Assembly (NCBI GenBank): GCA_040772885.1
Contig: JAXGXF010000001.1
Coordinates: forward strand, 1 to 64,000
Direction: 5' to 3'
Source: Pullichristensenella sp002068815
GTDB taxonomy: Bacteria; Bacillota; Clostridia; Christensenellales; Aristaeellaceae
Length of the DNA stretch: 64,000 nt
The notes under the pieces are model-generated. The model did no database searches. It was not told where the DNA came from and saw only the letters and a program-made list of their open reading frames with translations. Made by a program: the position numbers and the translations under genes. This document shows, piece after piece, positions 16,507 through 25,030 of this stretch (the first letter of the stretch is position 1; every line of letters starts with the position of its first letter).

Positions 16507-18123
16507 GTGGACACCCGGTACATCTTCGTGACCGGCGGCGTGACCTCGTCGCTCGGCAAGGGCATCACGGCCGCGTCGCTGGGAAGATTGCTCAAGGCGC
16601 GCGGCTACACGGTCGCAATCCAGAAGTTCGACCCGTACCTGAACGTCGACCCGGGCACGATGAACCCCTACCAGCACGGGGAGGTGTTCGTGACCGAGGA
16701 TGGCGCCGAGACCGACCTCGACCTCGGCCACTACGAGCGGTTCGTCGACGAGAACCTGACCCGCTATTCCTCGATCACCTCCGGACAGGTCTATTTCAGC
16801 GTCCTGCGCCGCGAGCGCGACGGCGGCTACAACGGCGGCACCGTGCAGGTCATCCCGCACATCACGGACGAGATCAAGGAGAAAATCTACCGCGTCGGCG
16901 AGAGCGTCGACGTCGTCATCACCGAGATTGGCGGAACGGTCGGCGATATCGAGGGGCAACCCTTCATCGAGGCCATCCGCCAATTTCAATGGGAAGTGCC
17001 GCGCGAGCGCACGCTGTTCATCCACGTGACGCTGATCCCGTACCTGAAGAGCTCGCAGGAACTCAAGACGAAGCCGACGCAGCACTCGGTCAAGCAACTG
17101 CAGTCGATGGGCATCCACCCCGGCATGCTCGTCTGCCGGAGCGACTACCCGGTGCCGCAGGAGATGAAGAACAAGTTGTCGCTGTTCTGCAACGTGCCGG
17201 CGAAGTACATCATACAGAACCTCGACGCGGAGTCGCTCTACCAGGTGCCGCTGATGCTCGAGCGCGAGAAGTTCGCAGACAAGGCGTGCGAGGCGCTCGG
17301 AATGCCCATCCGCAAGCCCGACCTTAGGGACTGGGAGGAGCTCGTCGACCGCACGCAGCACCCGGAGCGCGAGGTCGTGATCGGGCTCGTCGGAAAGTAC
17401 ATCCAGCTGCACGACGCGTACCTGTCCGTCGCCGAGGCGCTTCGGCACGGCGGCATCGCGAACCGGGCGCGCGTGCGCATACAGTGGGTGCTCGCGGACG
17501 ACCTGACGAATCCCGAGGTCGACGTCGACTCCGTGCTCGGGGGCGTCGACGGCATCGTCGTGCCCGGCGGGTTCGGAAACCGCGGCATCGAGGGCAAGAT
17601 GGTCGCCGCGCGCTGCGCCAGGGAGCACGGAATCCCGTATCTGGGCATCTGCCTCGGCATGCAGATCGCGGTCATGGAGTTCGCGCGGAACGTCGCCGGC
17701 ATGGCGGGGGCGTCGTCGACCGAGTTCGACCCGGGCACGAAATACCCGGTCATCGACATCATGCGCGAGCAGCGCGGCCTCGAGCAGACCGGCGGCACGA
17801 TGCGCCTCGGCGCGTACCGCTGCCGGCTGAACCCGGAGTCGAAGATGCGCGCGCTGTACGCGGCGGACGAGATCGTCGAGCGCCACCGGCACCGCTACGA
17901 GTTCAACAACGAGTTTATCAAGCCTTTTGAGGAAAGGGGGATGCGCGTCGCGGGCGTGAACCCCGACCGCAACCTCGTCGAGGCCGTCGAGCTCGCCGAT
18001 CACCCGTGGTTCGTCGGGGTGCAGTTCCACCCCGAGTTCAAATCGAGGCCGAACCGGCCCCATCCGCTGTTTGTGGGGCTCGTCGGCGCGGCAATACTGC
18101 GTTCGGAGGAAGAGAAATGCTAG
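16507..18123 (+). CDS. pyrG: CTP synthase
   Basis: Makes CTP from UTP with ATP and glutamine. The 538-residue enzyme begins with the synthase domain (FVTGGVTSSLGKGITAASLG, a P-loop variant) and ends with a class I glutamine amidotransferase domain whose nucleophile is in GICLGMQ, with the HPEF motif near the C terminus. Translation starts at GTG 16507 behind a modest GGAGTG site. It overlaps guaA by 7 nt, pairing two glutamine-dependent nucleotide enzymes for C and G pools. Confidence 0.97.
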   Translation: MDTRYIFVTGGVTSSLGKGITAASLGRLLKARGYTVAIQKFDPYLNVDPGTMNPYQHGEVFVTEDGAETDLDLGHYERFVDENLTRYSSITSGQVYFSVLRRERDGGYNGGTVQVIPHITDEIKEKIYRVGESVDVVITEIGGTVGDIEGQPFIEAIRQFQWEVPRERTLFIHVTLIPYLKSSQELKTKPTQHSVKQLQSMGIHPGMLVCRSDYPVPQEMKNKLSLFCNVPAKYIIQNLDAESLYQVPLMLEREKFADKACEALGMPIRKPDLRDWEELVDRTQHPEREVVIGLVGKYIQLHDAYLSVAEALRHGGIANRARVRIQWVLADDLTNPEVDVDSVLGGVDGIVVPGGFGNRGIEGKMVAARCAREHGIPYLGICLGMQIAVMEFARNVAGMAGASSTEFDPGTKYPVIDIMREQRGLEQTGGTMRLGAYRCRLNPESKMRALYAADEIVERHRHRYEFNNEFIKPFEERGMRVAGVNPDRNLVEAVELADHPWFVGVQFHPEFKSRPNRPHPLFVGLVGAAILRSEEEKC

Positions 18124-19652
18124 AGAAGATCGTGATCCTGGATTTCGGCGGCCAGTACAACCAGTTGATCGGCCGGCGCGTGCGCGAGGCCGGCGTATAC
18201 TGCGAAATTCTGAACTACGCGGCGCCGGTTTCCGGCTGGGCGGACGAATCGCTCAGGGGGATCATATTGACCGGCGGGCCGAACAGCGTCTACGACGAGG
18301 GCGCGCCGAGGCTCGGGAGGGAAGTCTTCGAGCTGGGCGTGCCGGTGCTCGGCATCTGCTACGGCATGCAGCTGATCAACTATGCGCTCGGCGGCACCGT
18401 CGAGCATGCGCAGGTCAGCGAGTACGGCCACGCCATGCTCCATACGGAGGACTGCCCGATGTTCGACGGCGTCTCGCGCGAGACGGCGGTGTTCATGAAC
18501 CACACCGACCGCGTCGACCGCATCCCCGAGGGCTTCCGGATCGACGCGCACACGGCGAACTGCCCGGTCGCGGCGTTCTCCTGCCCGGAGAAGGGCTTGT
18601 ACGGCATGCAGTTCCACCCGGAGGTTCGCCACACCGCCGAGGGCGTCAAGATGCTCAACAACTTCGTGCTCGACATCTGCGGCTGCCGCGGTGACTACCG
18701 CGCTTCGGACATGATCGAGACGATGCTCGGGGAAATCCGCGCGCAGGTCGGGGACGGAAAGGTCGTCGCAGGATTGTCCGGCGGCGTCGATTCGTCGGTC
18801 GCCTGCACGCTCGCGAACCGCGCGCTGAAGCCGGGCCAGCTGACCTGCGTGTTCGTCGACCACGGGCTGCTCAGGCTTCGCGAGGCCGAGAGCGTCATGC
18901 AGACCTACCGCGACCACCTCGGGCTGAACGTCATCCACATCGACGCGTCCGGCCGCTTCCTCGAGGCGCTGAAGGGCGTGACCGAGCCCGAGCGCAAGCG
19001 CAAGATCATCGGCGAGATGTTCGTGCGCGTGTTCGAGGAGGAGGCGAAAAAGACCGGCGCCGAGTTCCTGTTGCAGGGCACGATCTACCCCGACCGCATC
19101 GAGAGCGGCATGGGCGGCTCCGCGACGATCAAGAGCCACCACAACGTCGGCGGGCTGCCGAAGGAATCGCTGTTCAAAAAGGAGAACCTCGTCGAGCCGC
19201 TGCAATGGCTGTTCAAGGATGAAGTCCGGCAGGTCGGCACCGCGCTCGGCATCCCCGAGCACATGGTCTGGCGGCAGCCGTTCCCGGGCCCGGGCCTCGG
19301 CGTGCGAGTGATCGGCGAGCTCACGCGGGAGAAGCTCGACACGCTCAGGCTCTGCGATGCGATCTACCGCGAGGAGCTCGAAAAGGCCGGGCTCGCCAGG
19401 GCGATCTGGCAGTCGTTCGCGGTCCTGACCGGCGTCCGGACCGTCGGCGTCATGGGCGACGGCCGCACCTACGCGCACTGCATCGCGCTTCGGGCCGTTG
19501 TCTCCGACGACGCCATGACCGCCGAGGCCGCGGAGATACCGTATCCGCTGCTCAAGCGGTGCGTCAGCCGCATCATCGGCGAGGTGCCGGGGGTCAACCG
19601 CGTCGTGTACGACATAACGGGGAAGCCGCCGGGAACGATAGAATGGGAGTAG
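18117..19652 (+). CDS. guaA: GMP synthase (glutamine-hydrolysing)
   Basis: Converts XMP to GMP using ATP and glutamine. The 511-residue protein has an N-terminal amidotransferase domain (GICYGMQ with the catalytic Cys; QFHPEV), an ATP-pyrophosphatase domain with SGGVDSSVA near residue 220, and the dimerisation domain ending in TGKPPGTIEWE. ATG 18117 is preceded by GGAGGA inside the end of pyrG. The frame extends upstream but only as a pyrG shadow. Length and motifs are standard. Confidence 0.97.
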   Translation: MLEKIVILDFGGQYNQLIGRRVREAGVYCEILNYAAPVSGWADESLRGIILTGGPNSVYDEGAPRLGREVFELGVPVLGICYGMQLINYALGGTVEHAQVSEYGHAMLHTEDCPMFDGVSRETAVFMNHTDRVDRIPEGFRIDAHTANCPVAAFSCPEKGLYGMQFHPEVRHTAEGVKMLNNFVLDICGCRGDYRASDMIETMLGEIRAQVGDGKVVAGLSGGVDSSVACTLANRALKPGQLTCVFVDHGLLRLREAESVMQTYRDHLGLNVIHIDASGRFLEALKGVTEPERKRKIIGEMFVRVFEEEAKKTGAEFLLQGTIYPDRIESGMGGSATIKSHHNVGGLPKESLFKKENLVEPLQWLFKDEVRQVGTALGIPEHMVWRQPFPGPGLGVRVIGELTREKLDTLRLCDAIYREELEKAGLARAIWQSFAVLTGVRTVGVMGDGRTYAHCIALRAVVSDDAMTAEAAEIPYPLLKRCVSRIIGEVPGVNRVVYDITGKPPGTIEWE

Positions 19653-19675
19653 AATTCCGATAGGGAGGAAATATG

Positions 19676-19936
19676 ATGTCCTGCTATTACGTCATCGGCA
19701 TCCGCATGGACAACCGGGTCGGCAACGCGGTCAACTTTCAGGAGGCGCTGACCAGAAACGGCTGCAAGATCAAGGCGCGGCTGGGGCTTCACGAGGCGGG
19801 GGACGGCGCGTGCGCGAACGACGGGCTGATCGTGCTGCAGCCCTGCGGGGAGCGCGAGGAGGTCGAGCGGCTCGTCGTGGACTTGAACCGCCTTCCGGGG
19901 ATCGCCGCGAAGCTGATCGACCTGAACGCGGACTAG
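19676..19936 (+). CDS. small ACT-like protein, TM1266-type hydrogenase-system regulator family
   Basis: An 86-residue protein with an ACT or NikR-C-like fold pattern: YVIGIRMDNR at the N terminus, then RLGLHEAGDG in the middle and RLPGIAAKLIDL at the end. This arrangement resembles the putative iron-only hydrogenase system regulators (TM1266 family) of anaerobes; the assignment rests on recalled motifs. No hydrogenase gene lies in the window, so it is an orphan here, 23 nt downstream of guaA. Two ATGs are in frame (19673 and 19676); the spacing from GGGAGG (19663-19668) favours the second. Confidence 0.6.
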   Translation: MSCYYVIGIRMDNRVGNAVNFQEALTRNGCKIKARLGLHEAGDGACANDGLIVLQPCGEREEVERLVVDLNRLPGIAAKLIDLNAD

Positions 19937-19978
19937 GCGCCCGGCAAAGACCGAGCGGCTCATCGACCCGAACAGGGA

Positions 19979-20016
19979 CGAAAAAAAACGGCGCCCGGCT
20001 CGCTTGAGTCGGGCGC
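19979..20016 (-). terminator. terminator after hcp
   Basis: Read on the minus strand: an 11-bp stem with one G-T pair (20016-20006 with 20001-19991) around AAGC, followed by eight T residues. It closes the ferredoxin-hcp operon and also stops antisense entry into guaA. Confidence 0.9.
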
Positions 20017-20026
20017 TGTCCGTCGT

Positions 20027-21619
20027 TTATCCGAGTATCTTCTTGAGGTCCTCCTCCGGGGTGGAGATCGGCGAGATGTTGAAGTTCTCGACGAGGTAGT
20101 TGAGCACGTTCGGCGAGACGAACGCCGGCAGCGTCGGCCCGAGGTAGATGTTCTTGATGCCGAGCGCGAGCAGCGTGAGCAGTATGCAGACGGCCTTCTG
20201 CTCGTACCAGGAGAGCACCAAAGTCAGCGGCAGGTCGTTGACGCCGCACTCGAACACCTCCGCCAGCTTCACGGCGACGCGGATCGCGGAGTAGGCGTCG
20301 TTGCACTGGCCCATGTCCATGATGCGCGGGAGGCCGCCGATCGTGCCGATGTCCATATCGTTGAAGCGGAACTTGCCGCAGGCGAGCGTCAGGATGACCG
20401 TGTCCGCGGGCGTCTTCGCGACGAAGTCCGTGTAGTAGTTGCGGCCCGGGCGCGCGCCGTCGCAGCCGCCGACGAGGAAGAAGTGCTTGATCGCACCGGC
20501 CTTGACCGCGTCGACCACCTTGTCCGCGACCGAGAGAACCGTCCCGTGGCCGAAGCCGGTCGTGACCTGCGCGCCGCCGTTGATGCCGGTGAACGCGGTG
20601 TCCTCCTTGTAGCCGCCGAGCTCGAGCGCCTTCTCGATGACGGGCGCGAAGTTCTTGTCGGAGCCGATGTGTACAAGGCCCGGGTAGCCGACCAAGGCGG
20701 TCGTGAACACGCGGTCGCGGTAGCTGTCCTTCGGCGGCATCAGGCAGTTCGTCGTGAACAGCACCGCGCCGGGCATGTCCTTGAACTCCTTCTGCTGGTT
20801 CTGCCACGCGGTTCCGAAGTTGCCCTTGAGGTGCGGATACGCCTTGAGCTTCGGATAGGCGTGCGCGGGCAGCATCTCGCCGTGCGTGTAGATGTTGACG
20901 CCCTTGCCCTCGGTCTGCTGAAGCAAGAGCTCGAGGTCGCGCAGGTCGTGGCCGCTGACGACGATGAACGGGCCCTTTTCGACCATGAGCGGGACGACCG
21001 TCGGGACGGGCGTGCCGTAGTGGCCGGTGTTCGCCTCGTCGAGCAGCTCCATGCAGCGCAGGTTGACGTTGCCGAGCTTGATCACCAGCGGGAGCAGCTC
21101 GTCCATGCCGAGGTTCTCGCCGATGGCGCGCATGCCCTCAAAGAAAAAGGCGTTGACGGTATCGTCGGTCTTGCCGAGCACCATCGCGTGGTGCGCGTAG
21201 GCCGCCATGCCGCGCAGGCCGAACAGTATCAATGATTTCAGCGAGCGGATGTCCTCGTCCGCGTCCCAGAGCTCCGGCATCTCGAAGTCGCTCGCGCCGC
21301 CGCCGCAGCTTCCGCAGCAGCCGGAGCAGCGCGGGGCCAGCATGCCCGTCTCCCTGCGAACGCGCTCGACCTCGAGGCCGATCGCCTCGTCGTCGAAGTT
21401 CACGTTCGTGACGGCCATGAACAGGGCGTCGATCATCGCCGAGACCGCAGACGCCGGCGGCTTCTTGCCGTAGGCGGCGCGGGCCAGGCCGACCAGCGCG
21501 CCGGTCAGCTCGTCCTGCAAGTTCGACGTTCCGGCGCTCTTGCCGCAGACCCCCATGCGGCCCTCGCAGCTGACGCGTCCGGCGGTCTGCTCACACTGGA
21601 AACAAAACATCTCTTTCAT
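20027..21619 (-). CDS. hcp: hybrid-cluster protein (hydroxylamine/NO reductase)
   Basis: Anaerobic oxidoreductase with a cubane and a hybrid Fe-S-O cluster; now regarded mainly as an NO reductase for nitrosative stress, also able to reduce hydroxylamine. The 530-residue protein has the N-terminal cluster motif with Cys at 6, 9, 18 and 25, a second Cys-rich segment CSGCCGSCGGG near 98 and the GHDLRDL and later Cys/His/Glu positions typical of the hybrid cluster. GGGAGGG precedes the ATG. Downstream of a ferredoxin-like gene in one operon, divergent from a Crp/FNR regulator, a known genomic pairing. Confidence 0.96.
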   Translation of the reverse strand: MKEMFCFQCEQTAGRVSCEGRMGVCGKSAGTSNLQDELTGALVGLARAAYGKKPPASAVSAMIDALFMAVTNVNFDDEAIGLEVERVRRETGMLAPRCSGCCGSCGGGASDFEMPELWDADEDIRSLKSLILFGLRGMAAYAHHAMVLGKTDDTVNAFFFEGMRAIGENLGMDELLPLVIKLGNVNLRCMELLDEANTGHYGTPVPTVVPLMVEKGPFIVVSGHDLRDLELLLQQTEGKGVNIYTHGEMLPAHAYPKLKAYPHLKGNFGTAWQNQQKEFKDMPGAVLFTTNCLMPPKDSYRDRVFTTALVGYPGLVHIGSDKNFAPVIEKALELGGYKEDTAFTGINGGAQVTTGFGHGTVLSVADKVVDAVKAGAIKHFFLVGGCDGARPGRNYYTDFVAKTPADTVILTLACGKFRFNDMDIGTIGGLPRIMDMGQCNDAYSAIRVAVKLAEVFECGVNDLPLTLVLSWYEQKAVCILLTLLALGIKNIYLGPTLPAFVSPNVLNYLVENFNISPISTPEEDLKKILG

Positions 21620-21652
21620 TGGAAAACCCTCCCTTTGATAATCGTGAATTCT

Positions 21653-22351
21653 TTAGTCGAGAATCTGTCCGTCGGTCGAGATCGTGACGACCTGCCACGG
21701 GATGAACTTCCCGCTCTTTTGAAGCGCGGCCTTGACCGCCATCTCGATGCCGCCGCAGCAGGGGACCTCCATCCGCGCGACCGTAACGCTCTTGATGTCG
21801 TTCCGGCGGAGAATCTCGGTGAGCTTCTCGGAGTAGTCGACGCCGTCGAGCTTCGGGCAGCCGACGAGCGTGATCTTGCCGCGCATGAAATCGCGGTGGA
21901 AGTTGCCGTAGGCGTAGGCCGCGCAGTCGGCGGCGATCAGCAGGTTCGCGCCGTCGAAATAGGGCGCGCTGACCGGCACGAGCTTGATCTGCACCGGCCA
22001 TTGCCTCAGCTGCGACGGAACCTCCGCTTGGGCAACCGGCTCCGCGGGCCGCGCGCGGTTCAGCGACCGGGCCTGGCTGCCGGGGCACATATGGGGGACC
22101 GGGGGCTGCCCGGTTTTGCGCTTGTTCTCCAGGACCGCCGCCTCGTCAAAGGCGTCCGCCTCGCGCTCGACAAACGAGATCGCCCCGGTCGGGCACGAGG
22201 GCAGGCACGCGCCCAGCCCGTCGCAGTAGTCGTCGCGGAGCAGCTTCGCCTTGCCGTTCACCATGCCGATCGCGCCCTCGTGGCACGCCTCGGCGCACAG
22301 GCCGCAGCCGTTGCATTTTTCTTCGTCGATTTGTATAATCTTGCGGATCAT
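21653..22351 (-). CDS. 4Fe-4S ferredoxin-type protein, probable electron donor to Hcp
   Basis: The 232-residue protein begins with a two-cluster ferredoxin domain: Cys 13, 16, 19 and 23 in CNGCGLCAEAC, and a second set in CDGLGACLPSCP. The C-terminal 150 residues form a domain with three further conserved-looking Cys (CAAYAYG, GCPKLD, CCGGIE), a pattern seen in ferredoxins found next to hcp in Clostridia. It likely passes electrons to Hcp, the role that Hcr plays in enterobacteria. The ATG at 22351 has GGGAGGT upstream; the frame upstream is non-coding. Confidence 0.85.
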   Translation of the reverse strand: MIRKIIQIDEEKCNGCGLCAEACHEGAIGMVNGKAKLLRDDYCDGLGACLPSCPTGAISFVEREADAFDEAAVLENKRKTGQPPVPHMCPGSQARSLNRARPAEPVAQAEVPSQLRQWPVQIKLVPVSAPYFDGANLLIAADCAAYAYGNFHRDFMRGKITLVGCPKLDGVDYSEKLTEILRRNDIKSVTVARMEVPCCGGIEMAVKAALQKSGKFIPWQVVTISTDGQILD

Positions 22352-22377
22352 GCCATTACCTCCCGCAATGTCCTTTC

Positions 22378-22406
22378 TTGACTTTGCACGGATATTGTAA
22401 TATAAT
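22378..22406 (+). promoter_or_regulatory. sigma-A promoter of the crp/fnr gene
   Basis: TTGACT (22378-22383), 17-nt spacer and a perfect TATAAT (22401-22406). It overlaps the divergent ferredoxin-hcp promoter, whose probable -10 box is TACAAT on the minus strand (22399-22394). Confidence 0.85.
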
Positions 22407-22420
22407 CGATGCCGCAAGTA

Positions 22421-22433
22421 TGTTGTCGCAACA
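22421..22433. promoter_or_regulatory. candidate Crp/FNR operator between crp and hcp operons
   Basis: An inverted repeat TGTTG-TCG-CAACA, the only clear palindrome in the intergenic region. It lies just downstream of the crp start site, where binding would repress, and about 40 bp upstream of the predicted ferredoxin-hcp start, the class II activation position of Crp/FNR proteins. Confidence 0.5.
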
Positions 22434-22451
22434 ACAAAAAAGAGGAATTCA

Positions 22452-23129
22452 ATGGAAAAACTGAGCTTTCTTGCGCACACGCCGCTGTTTCGCGGGATTT
22501 CGGAGGCCGACGTCGCGAGCATGCTCTCGTGCCTGGGCGGGGTCGAGCGGGACTTTCAGAGGGACGAGGTGATCTTCCGCGCGGGCGACCCGGTGCGCCA
22601 GATGGGGATACTGCTGATGGGCGCCGTCAACGTCGTGCGCGGCGACGTGTGGGGGAACCTGCACATCATCGACCACGTCGGCCCCGGCCAGTCGTTTGCC
22701 GAGACCTATGCCTGCATCCCCGGCGAGATACTGATGGTCGACGTCGTCGCCGCGGAGGACGCGCACGCGGTGTTCCTCGACGTACAGCGAACGCTCGAGC
22801 CTTGCCCTTCGGCCTGCTCCTGCCACGCGCGGCTGCTGCGGAACCTCTTGACGGTCATGGCCTCGAAGAACATGACGCTGACGCGCAAGATGACGCACAT
22901 CACGCCGAAGTCGATCCGCGAGCGGCTGCTCTCGTACCTGTCGTATCAGGCGCTCGAGCAGGGCTGCTACAGCTTCGAGATACCGTTCAACCGCCAGCAG
23001 CTCGCCGACTACCTGTCCGTCGAGCGCAGCGCGCTCTCGAACGAGCTCTCGAAGATGCGGCGCGACGGGCTGATCGAGTACAAGAAGAGCCGCTTCACGC
23101 TTCTTTGCGAGGAAAATCCGCCGGCATAG
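22452..23129 (+). CDS. Crp/FNR-family transcriptional regulator, likely controls hcp
   Basis: The 225-residue protein has an N-terminal cyclic-nucleotide-binding-like beta barrel (about 15-125), a long dimerisation helix and a C-terminal winged helix with NRQQLADYLSVERSALSNELSKM as the recognition region (about 180-205). It lacks an FNR N-terminal Cys cluster, but has three Cys in PCPSACSC at the barrel-helix junction. Regulators of this type next to hcp respond to nitrosative stress in several anaerobes (HcpR-like); the ligand here is unknown. ATG 22452 follows AGAGGAA. The Nudix gene follows 11 nt later. Confidence 0.85.
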   Translation: MEKLSFLAHTPLFRGISEADVASMLSCLGGVERDFQRDEVIFRAGDPVRQMGILLMGAVNVVRGDVWGNLHIIDHVGPGQSFAETYACIPGEILMVDVVAAEDAHAVFLDVQRTLEPCPSACSCHARLLRNLLTVMASKNMTLTRKMTHITPKSIRERLLSYLSYQALEQGCYSFEIPFNRQQLADYLSVERSALSNELSKMRRDGLIEYKKSRFTLLCEENPPA

Positions 23130-23140
23130 GGGGGACGAGA

Positions 23141-23704
23141 ATGGACCTGATCCGCTCAATCGAGGAATACGCGCCGTTCAACGCGCAGGAAATCGCCGAC
23201 AAGGCGCTGATACTCGCCGCGCTCGCCGCGCAGCCCGGTGTGTTTTCCCGGGAAAACCTGCACGTCCACATGACGGCGTCCGCGTGGATCGTCAACCGGC
23301 GCCGAGACCGCGCGCTGATGGCCTACCACAACATCTACCGGTCGTGGTCTTGGCTCGGCGGGCACGCGGACGGCGAGCGGGATTTGCTTCAGGTCGCGCT
23401 GCGCGAGGCGCGGGAGGAGAGCGGGCTTGCGAGCGTCCGGGCGGTCTCGGAGGACATCTTCTCCCTCGAGGCGCTGACGGTCGACGGCCACGAGAAGCGC
23501 GGAAAATACGTCCCCTCGCACACGCACCTCAACCTGACCTATCTGGTCGAGGCGGACGACTCCGAGCCGCTCTTTGCGAAGGCCGACGAGAACAGCGACG
23601 TTCGGTGGTTTTCGCTCGACGAGGCGGTTTCGGCGTCCGTCGAGCCTTGGATGCGCGACCGAATCTACACAAAGCTCAACCAAAAGCTGCGGGAGGGGCG
23701 ATGA
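23141..23704 (+). CDS. Nudix hydrolase
   Basis: Hydrolyses a nucleoside diphosphate linked to some other group; the substrate is not predictable. The 187-residue protein has a Nudix box, GHADGE-R-DLLQVAL-REAREESGL. Its catalytic REAxEE glutamates are intact, but the first conserved Glu of the box is Arg. The HVHMTASAWIV opening and HLNLTYLVEAD stretch are common in this Clostridial subgroup. Start ATG 23141 has GGGGGGA upstream. It sits between the Crp gene and a GNAT gene, probably in one transcript. Confidence 0.85.
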   Translation: MDLIRSIEEYAPFNAQEIADKALILAALAAQPGVFSRENLHVHMTASAWIVNRRRDRALMAYHNIYRSWSWLGGHADGERDLLQVALREAREESGLASVRAVSEDIFSLEALTVDGHEKRGKYVPSHTHLNLTYLVEADDSEPLFAKADENSDVRWFSLDEAVSASVEPWMRDRIYTKLNQKLREGR

Positions 23705-23705
23705 C

Positions 23706-24275
23706 ATGCGAAAATTCCGCCTGGCAACCGAGGCGGACGCGGGGGCGATTGCCGCGATCTACGCGCCCTACGTCATGACGCCGATCACCTTCGACACCGA
23801 GGCCCCGACCGCCTCGGATTTCGCCGGGCGGATCGCGGAGCTCCAACAGACGTATCCCTTTCTCGTCGCCGAGGTAGACGGGAAGATCGTCGGCTACGCC
23901 TACGCGCACCGCTTCCGCGAGCGCGCGGCCTACCAGTGGGGCGCGGAGCTCTCGATCTACCTCGTCCGCGACTACCACCGCCGCGGCACCGGCCGCGCGC
24001 TGTACGAGGCGCTGTTGAAAATCCTCAAGCGGCAGGGCTTCCGAATGGCGTACGGCTGCATCACGGTCCCGAACCCCGCGAGCGTCGCGCTGCACGAGAA
24101 GCTCGGCTTCCGACCGGTCGGCGTGCTGCGCTCCGCCGGCTGGAAGGGCGGCGCGTGGCACGACGTCATGTGGCTCGAGCGCAGGCTCGGAGCCGGAACC
24201 GGCGCGCCGACGCCGATCGTGCCCATCGGGGAGATCGGCGTCTCGGATATACTCGACGCCTACCGGGAGGACTGA
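23706..24275 (+). CDS. GNAT acetyltransferase, phosphinothricin/methionine-sulfoximine type
   Basis: The 189-residue protein matches the Pat/Bar/YncA group: RLATEADAGAIAAIYAPYV at the start, TPITFDTEAPT, GYAYAHRFRERAAYQWGAELSIYL in the middle and RRGTGRALYEALL as the acetyl-CoA loop. Such enzymes acetylate the amino group of small glutamate analogues and related amino acids. ATG 23706 is one base after the Nudix stop; GGGAGGGG (23693-23700) serves it. It ends shortly before the azlC promoter. Confidence 0.85.
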   Translation: MRKFRLATEADAGAIAAIYAPYVMTPITFDTEAPTASDFAGRIAELQQTYPFLVAEVDGKIVGYAYAHRFRERAAYQWGAELSIYLVRDYHRRGTGRALYEALLKILKRQGFRMAYGCITVPNPASVALHEKLGFRPVGVLRSAGWKGGAWHDVMWLERRLGAGTGAPTPIVPIGEIGVSDILDAYRED

Positions 24276-24293
24276 GCGAAACCGAAACTTCGC

Positions 24294-24322
24294 TTGAGCG
24301 AACCGCCCGCCTGTGATAGAAT
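24294..24322 (+). promoter_or_regulatory. sigma-A promoter of azlCD
   Basis: TTGAGC (24294-24299), 17-nt spacer, TAGAAT (24317-24322) with an extended-10 TG. Confidence 0.8.
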
Positions 24323-24346
24323 ATACAACTTAAAGGGGGCGATGTT

Positions 24347-25030
24347 TTGCGCAAGGAGCTTCGGTTCGCGCTGAAGACGACGATACCGGTCGCCTGCGGC
24401 TACATATTCCTGGGCACGGCGTTCGGAATCCTCATCAGCAACGCCGGCTACGGCCCCGTGTGGGCGCTTCTCTCGAGCGTGTTCGTCTACGCGGGTTCGA
24501 TGCAGTTCGTGATGGTCGCGCTGCTTTCCTCCGCCGCGCCGCTCGCCGCGGTCGCCGTGACGACGTTTCTCGTCAACGCGCGGCACATCTTCTACGGGCT
24601 GGGCTTTGTCGAGCGGTTCCGGGGGATGGGCGCGAAGCTCCCGTACATGGTGCTCTCGCTGACCGACGAGACGTACAGCGTGCTCTGCTCCGTTTCGTAC
24701 CCCGCCGGGCTCTCGGAGGACCGGTGCGCGTTTTTCATTTCTCTCTTCGACCAGTTCTACTGGATACTCGGCTCGGTGCTCGGCGCGGCGGCGGGGCAGC
24801 TGATCCCCTTCGACATGGCGGGCGTCGACTTCGCGATGACGGCGCTGTTCGTCGTGATCTTCGTCGACCAGTGGAGGCAGTACCCGTCGCACATCCCGGC
24901 CGTGACGGGCGCCGGCTGCGCGATCGCGTCGCTTCTGATCTTCGGGCCGGCGAACTTCCTGCCGGTCGCGCTCGCGGCGGCGGTCGGAATCCTGATCGCG
25001 CTGCGCGGGAAGCTGGAGGAAGGCGCATGA
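24347..25030 (+). CDS. azlC: branched-chain amino acid exporter large subunit AzlC
   Basis: Membrane subunit that with AzlD exports branched-chain amino acids and analogues. The 227-residue protein opens with the family motif (IPVACGYIFLGTAFGIL) and contains SVFVYAGSMQFVMVALL and NARHIFYGLG; five to six membrane spans are visible. The start is TTG at 24347, at good distance from AAGGGGG; an out-of-frame ATG at 24342 opens only a 10-codon frame. Overlaps azlD by four bases. Confidence 0.93.
   Translation: MRKELRFALKTTIPVACGYIFLGTAFGILISNAGYGPVWALLSSVFVYAGSMQFVMVALLSSAAPLAAVAVTTFLVNARHIFYGLGFVERFRGMGAKLPYMVLSLTDETYSVLCSVSYPAGLSEDRCAFFISLFDQFYWILGSVLGAAAGQLIPFDMAGVDFAMTALFVVIFVDQWRQYPSHIPAVTGAGCAIASLLIFGPANFLPVALAAAVGILIALRGKLEEGA

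Noticed and set aside
22409..23140. Continuous plus frame running into the Nudix gene, suggesting a fusion with the regulator
   Set aside because: The upstream part is the wrong frame of the crp gene; the Nudix protein has its own ATG and ribosome site at 23141.
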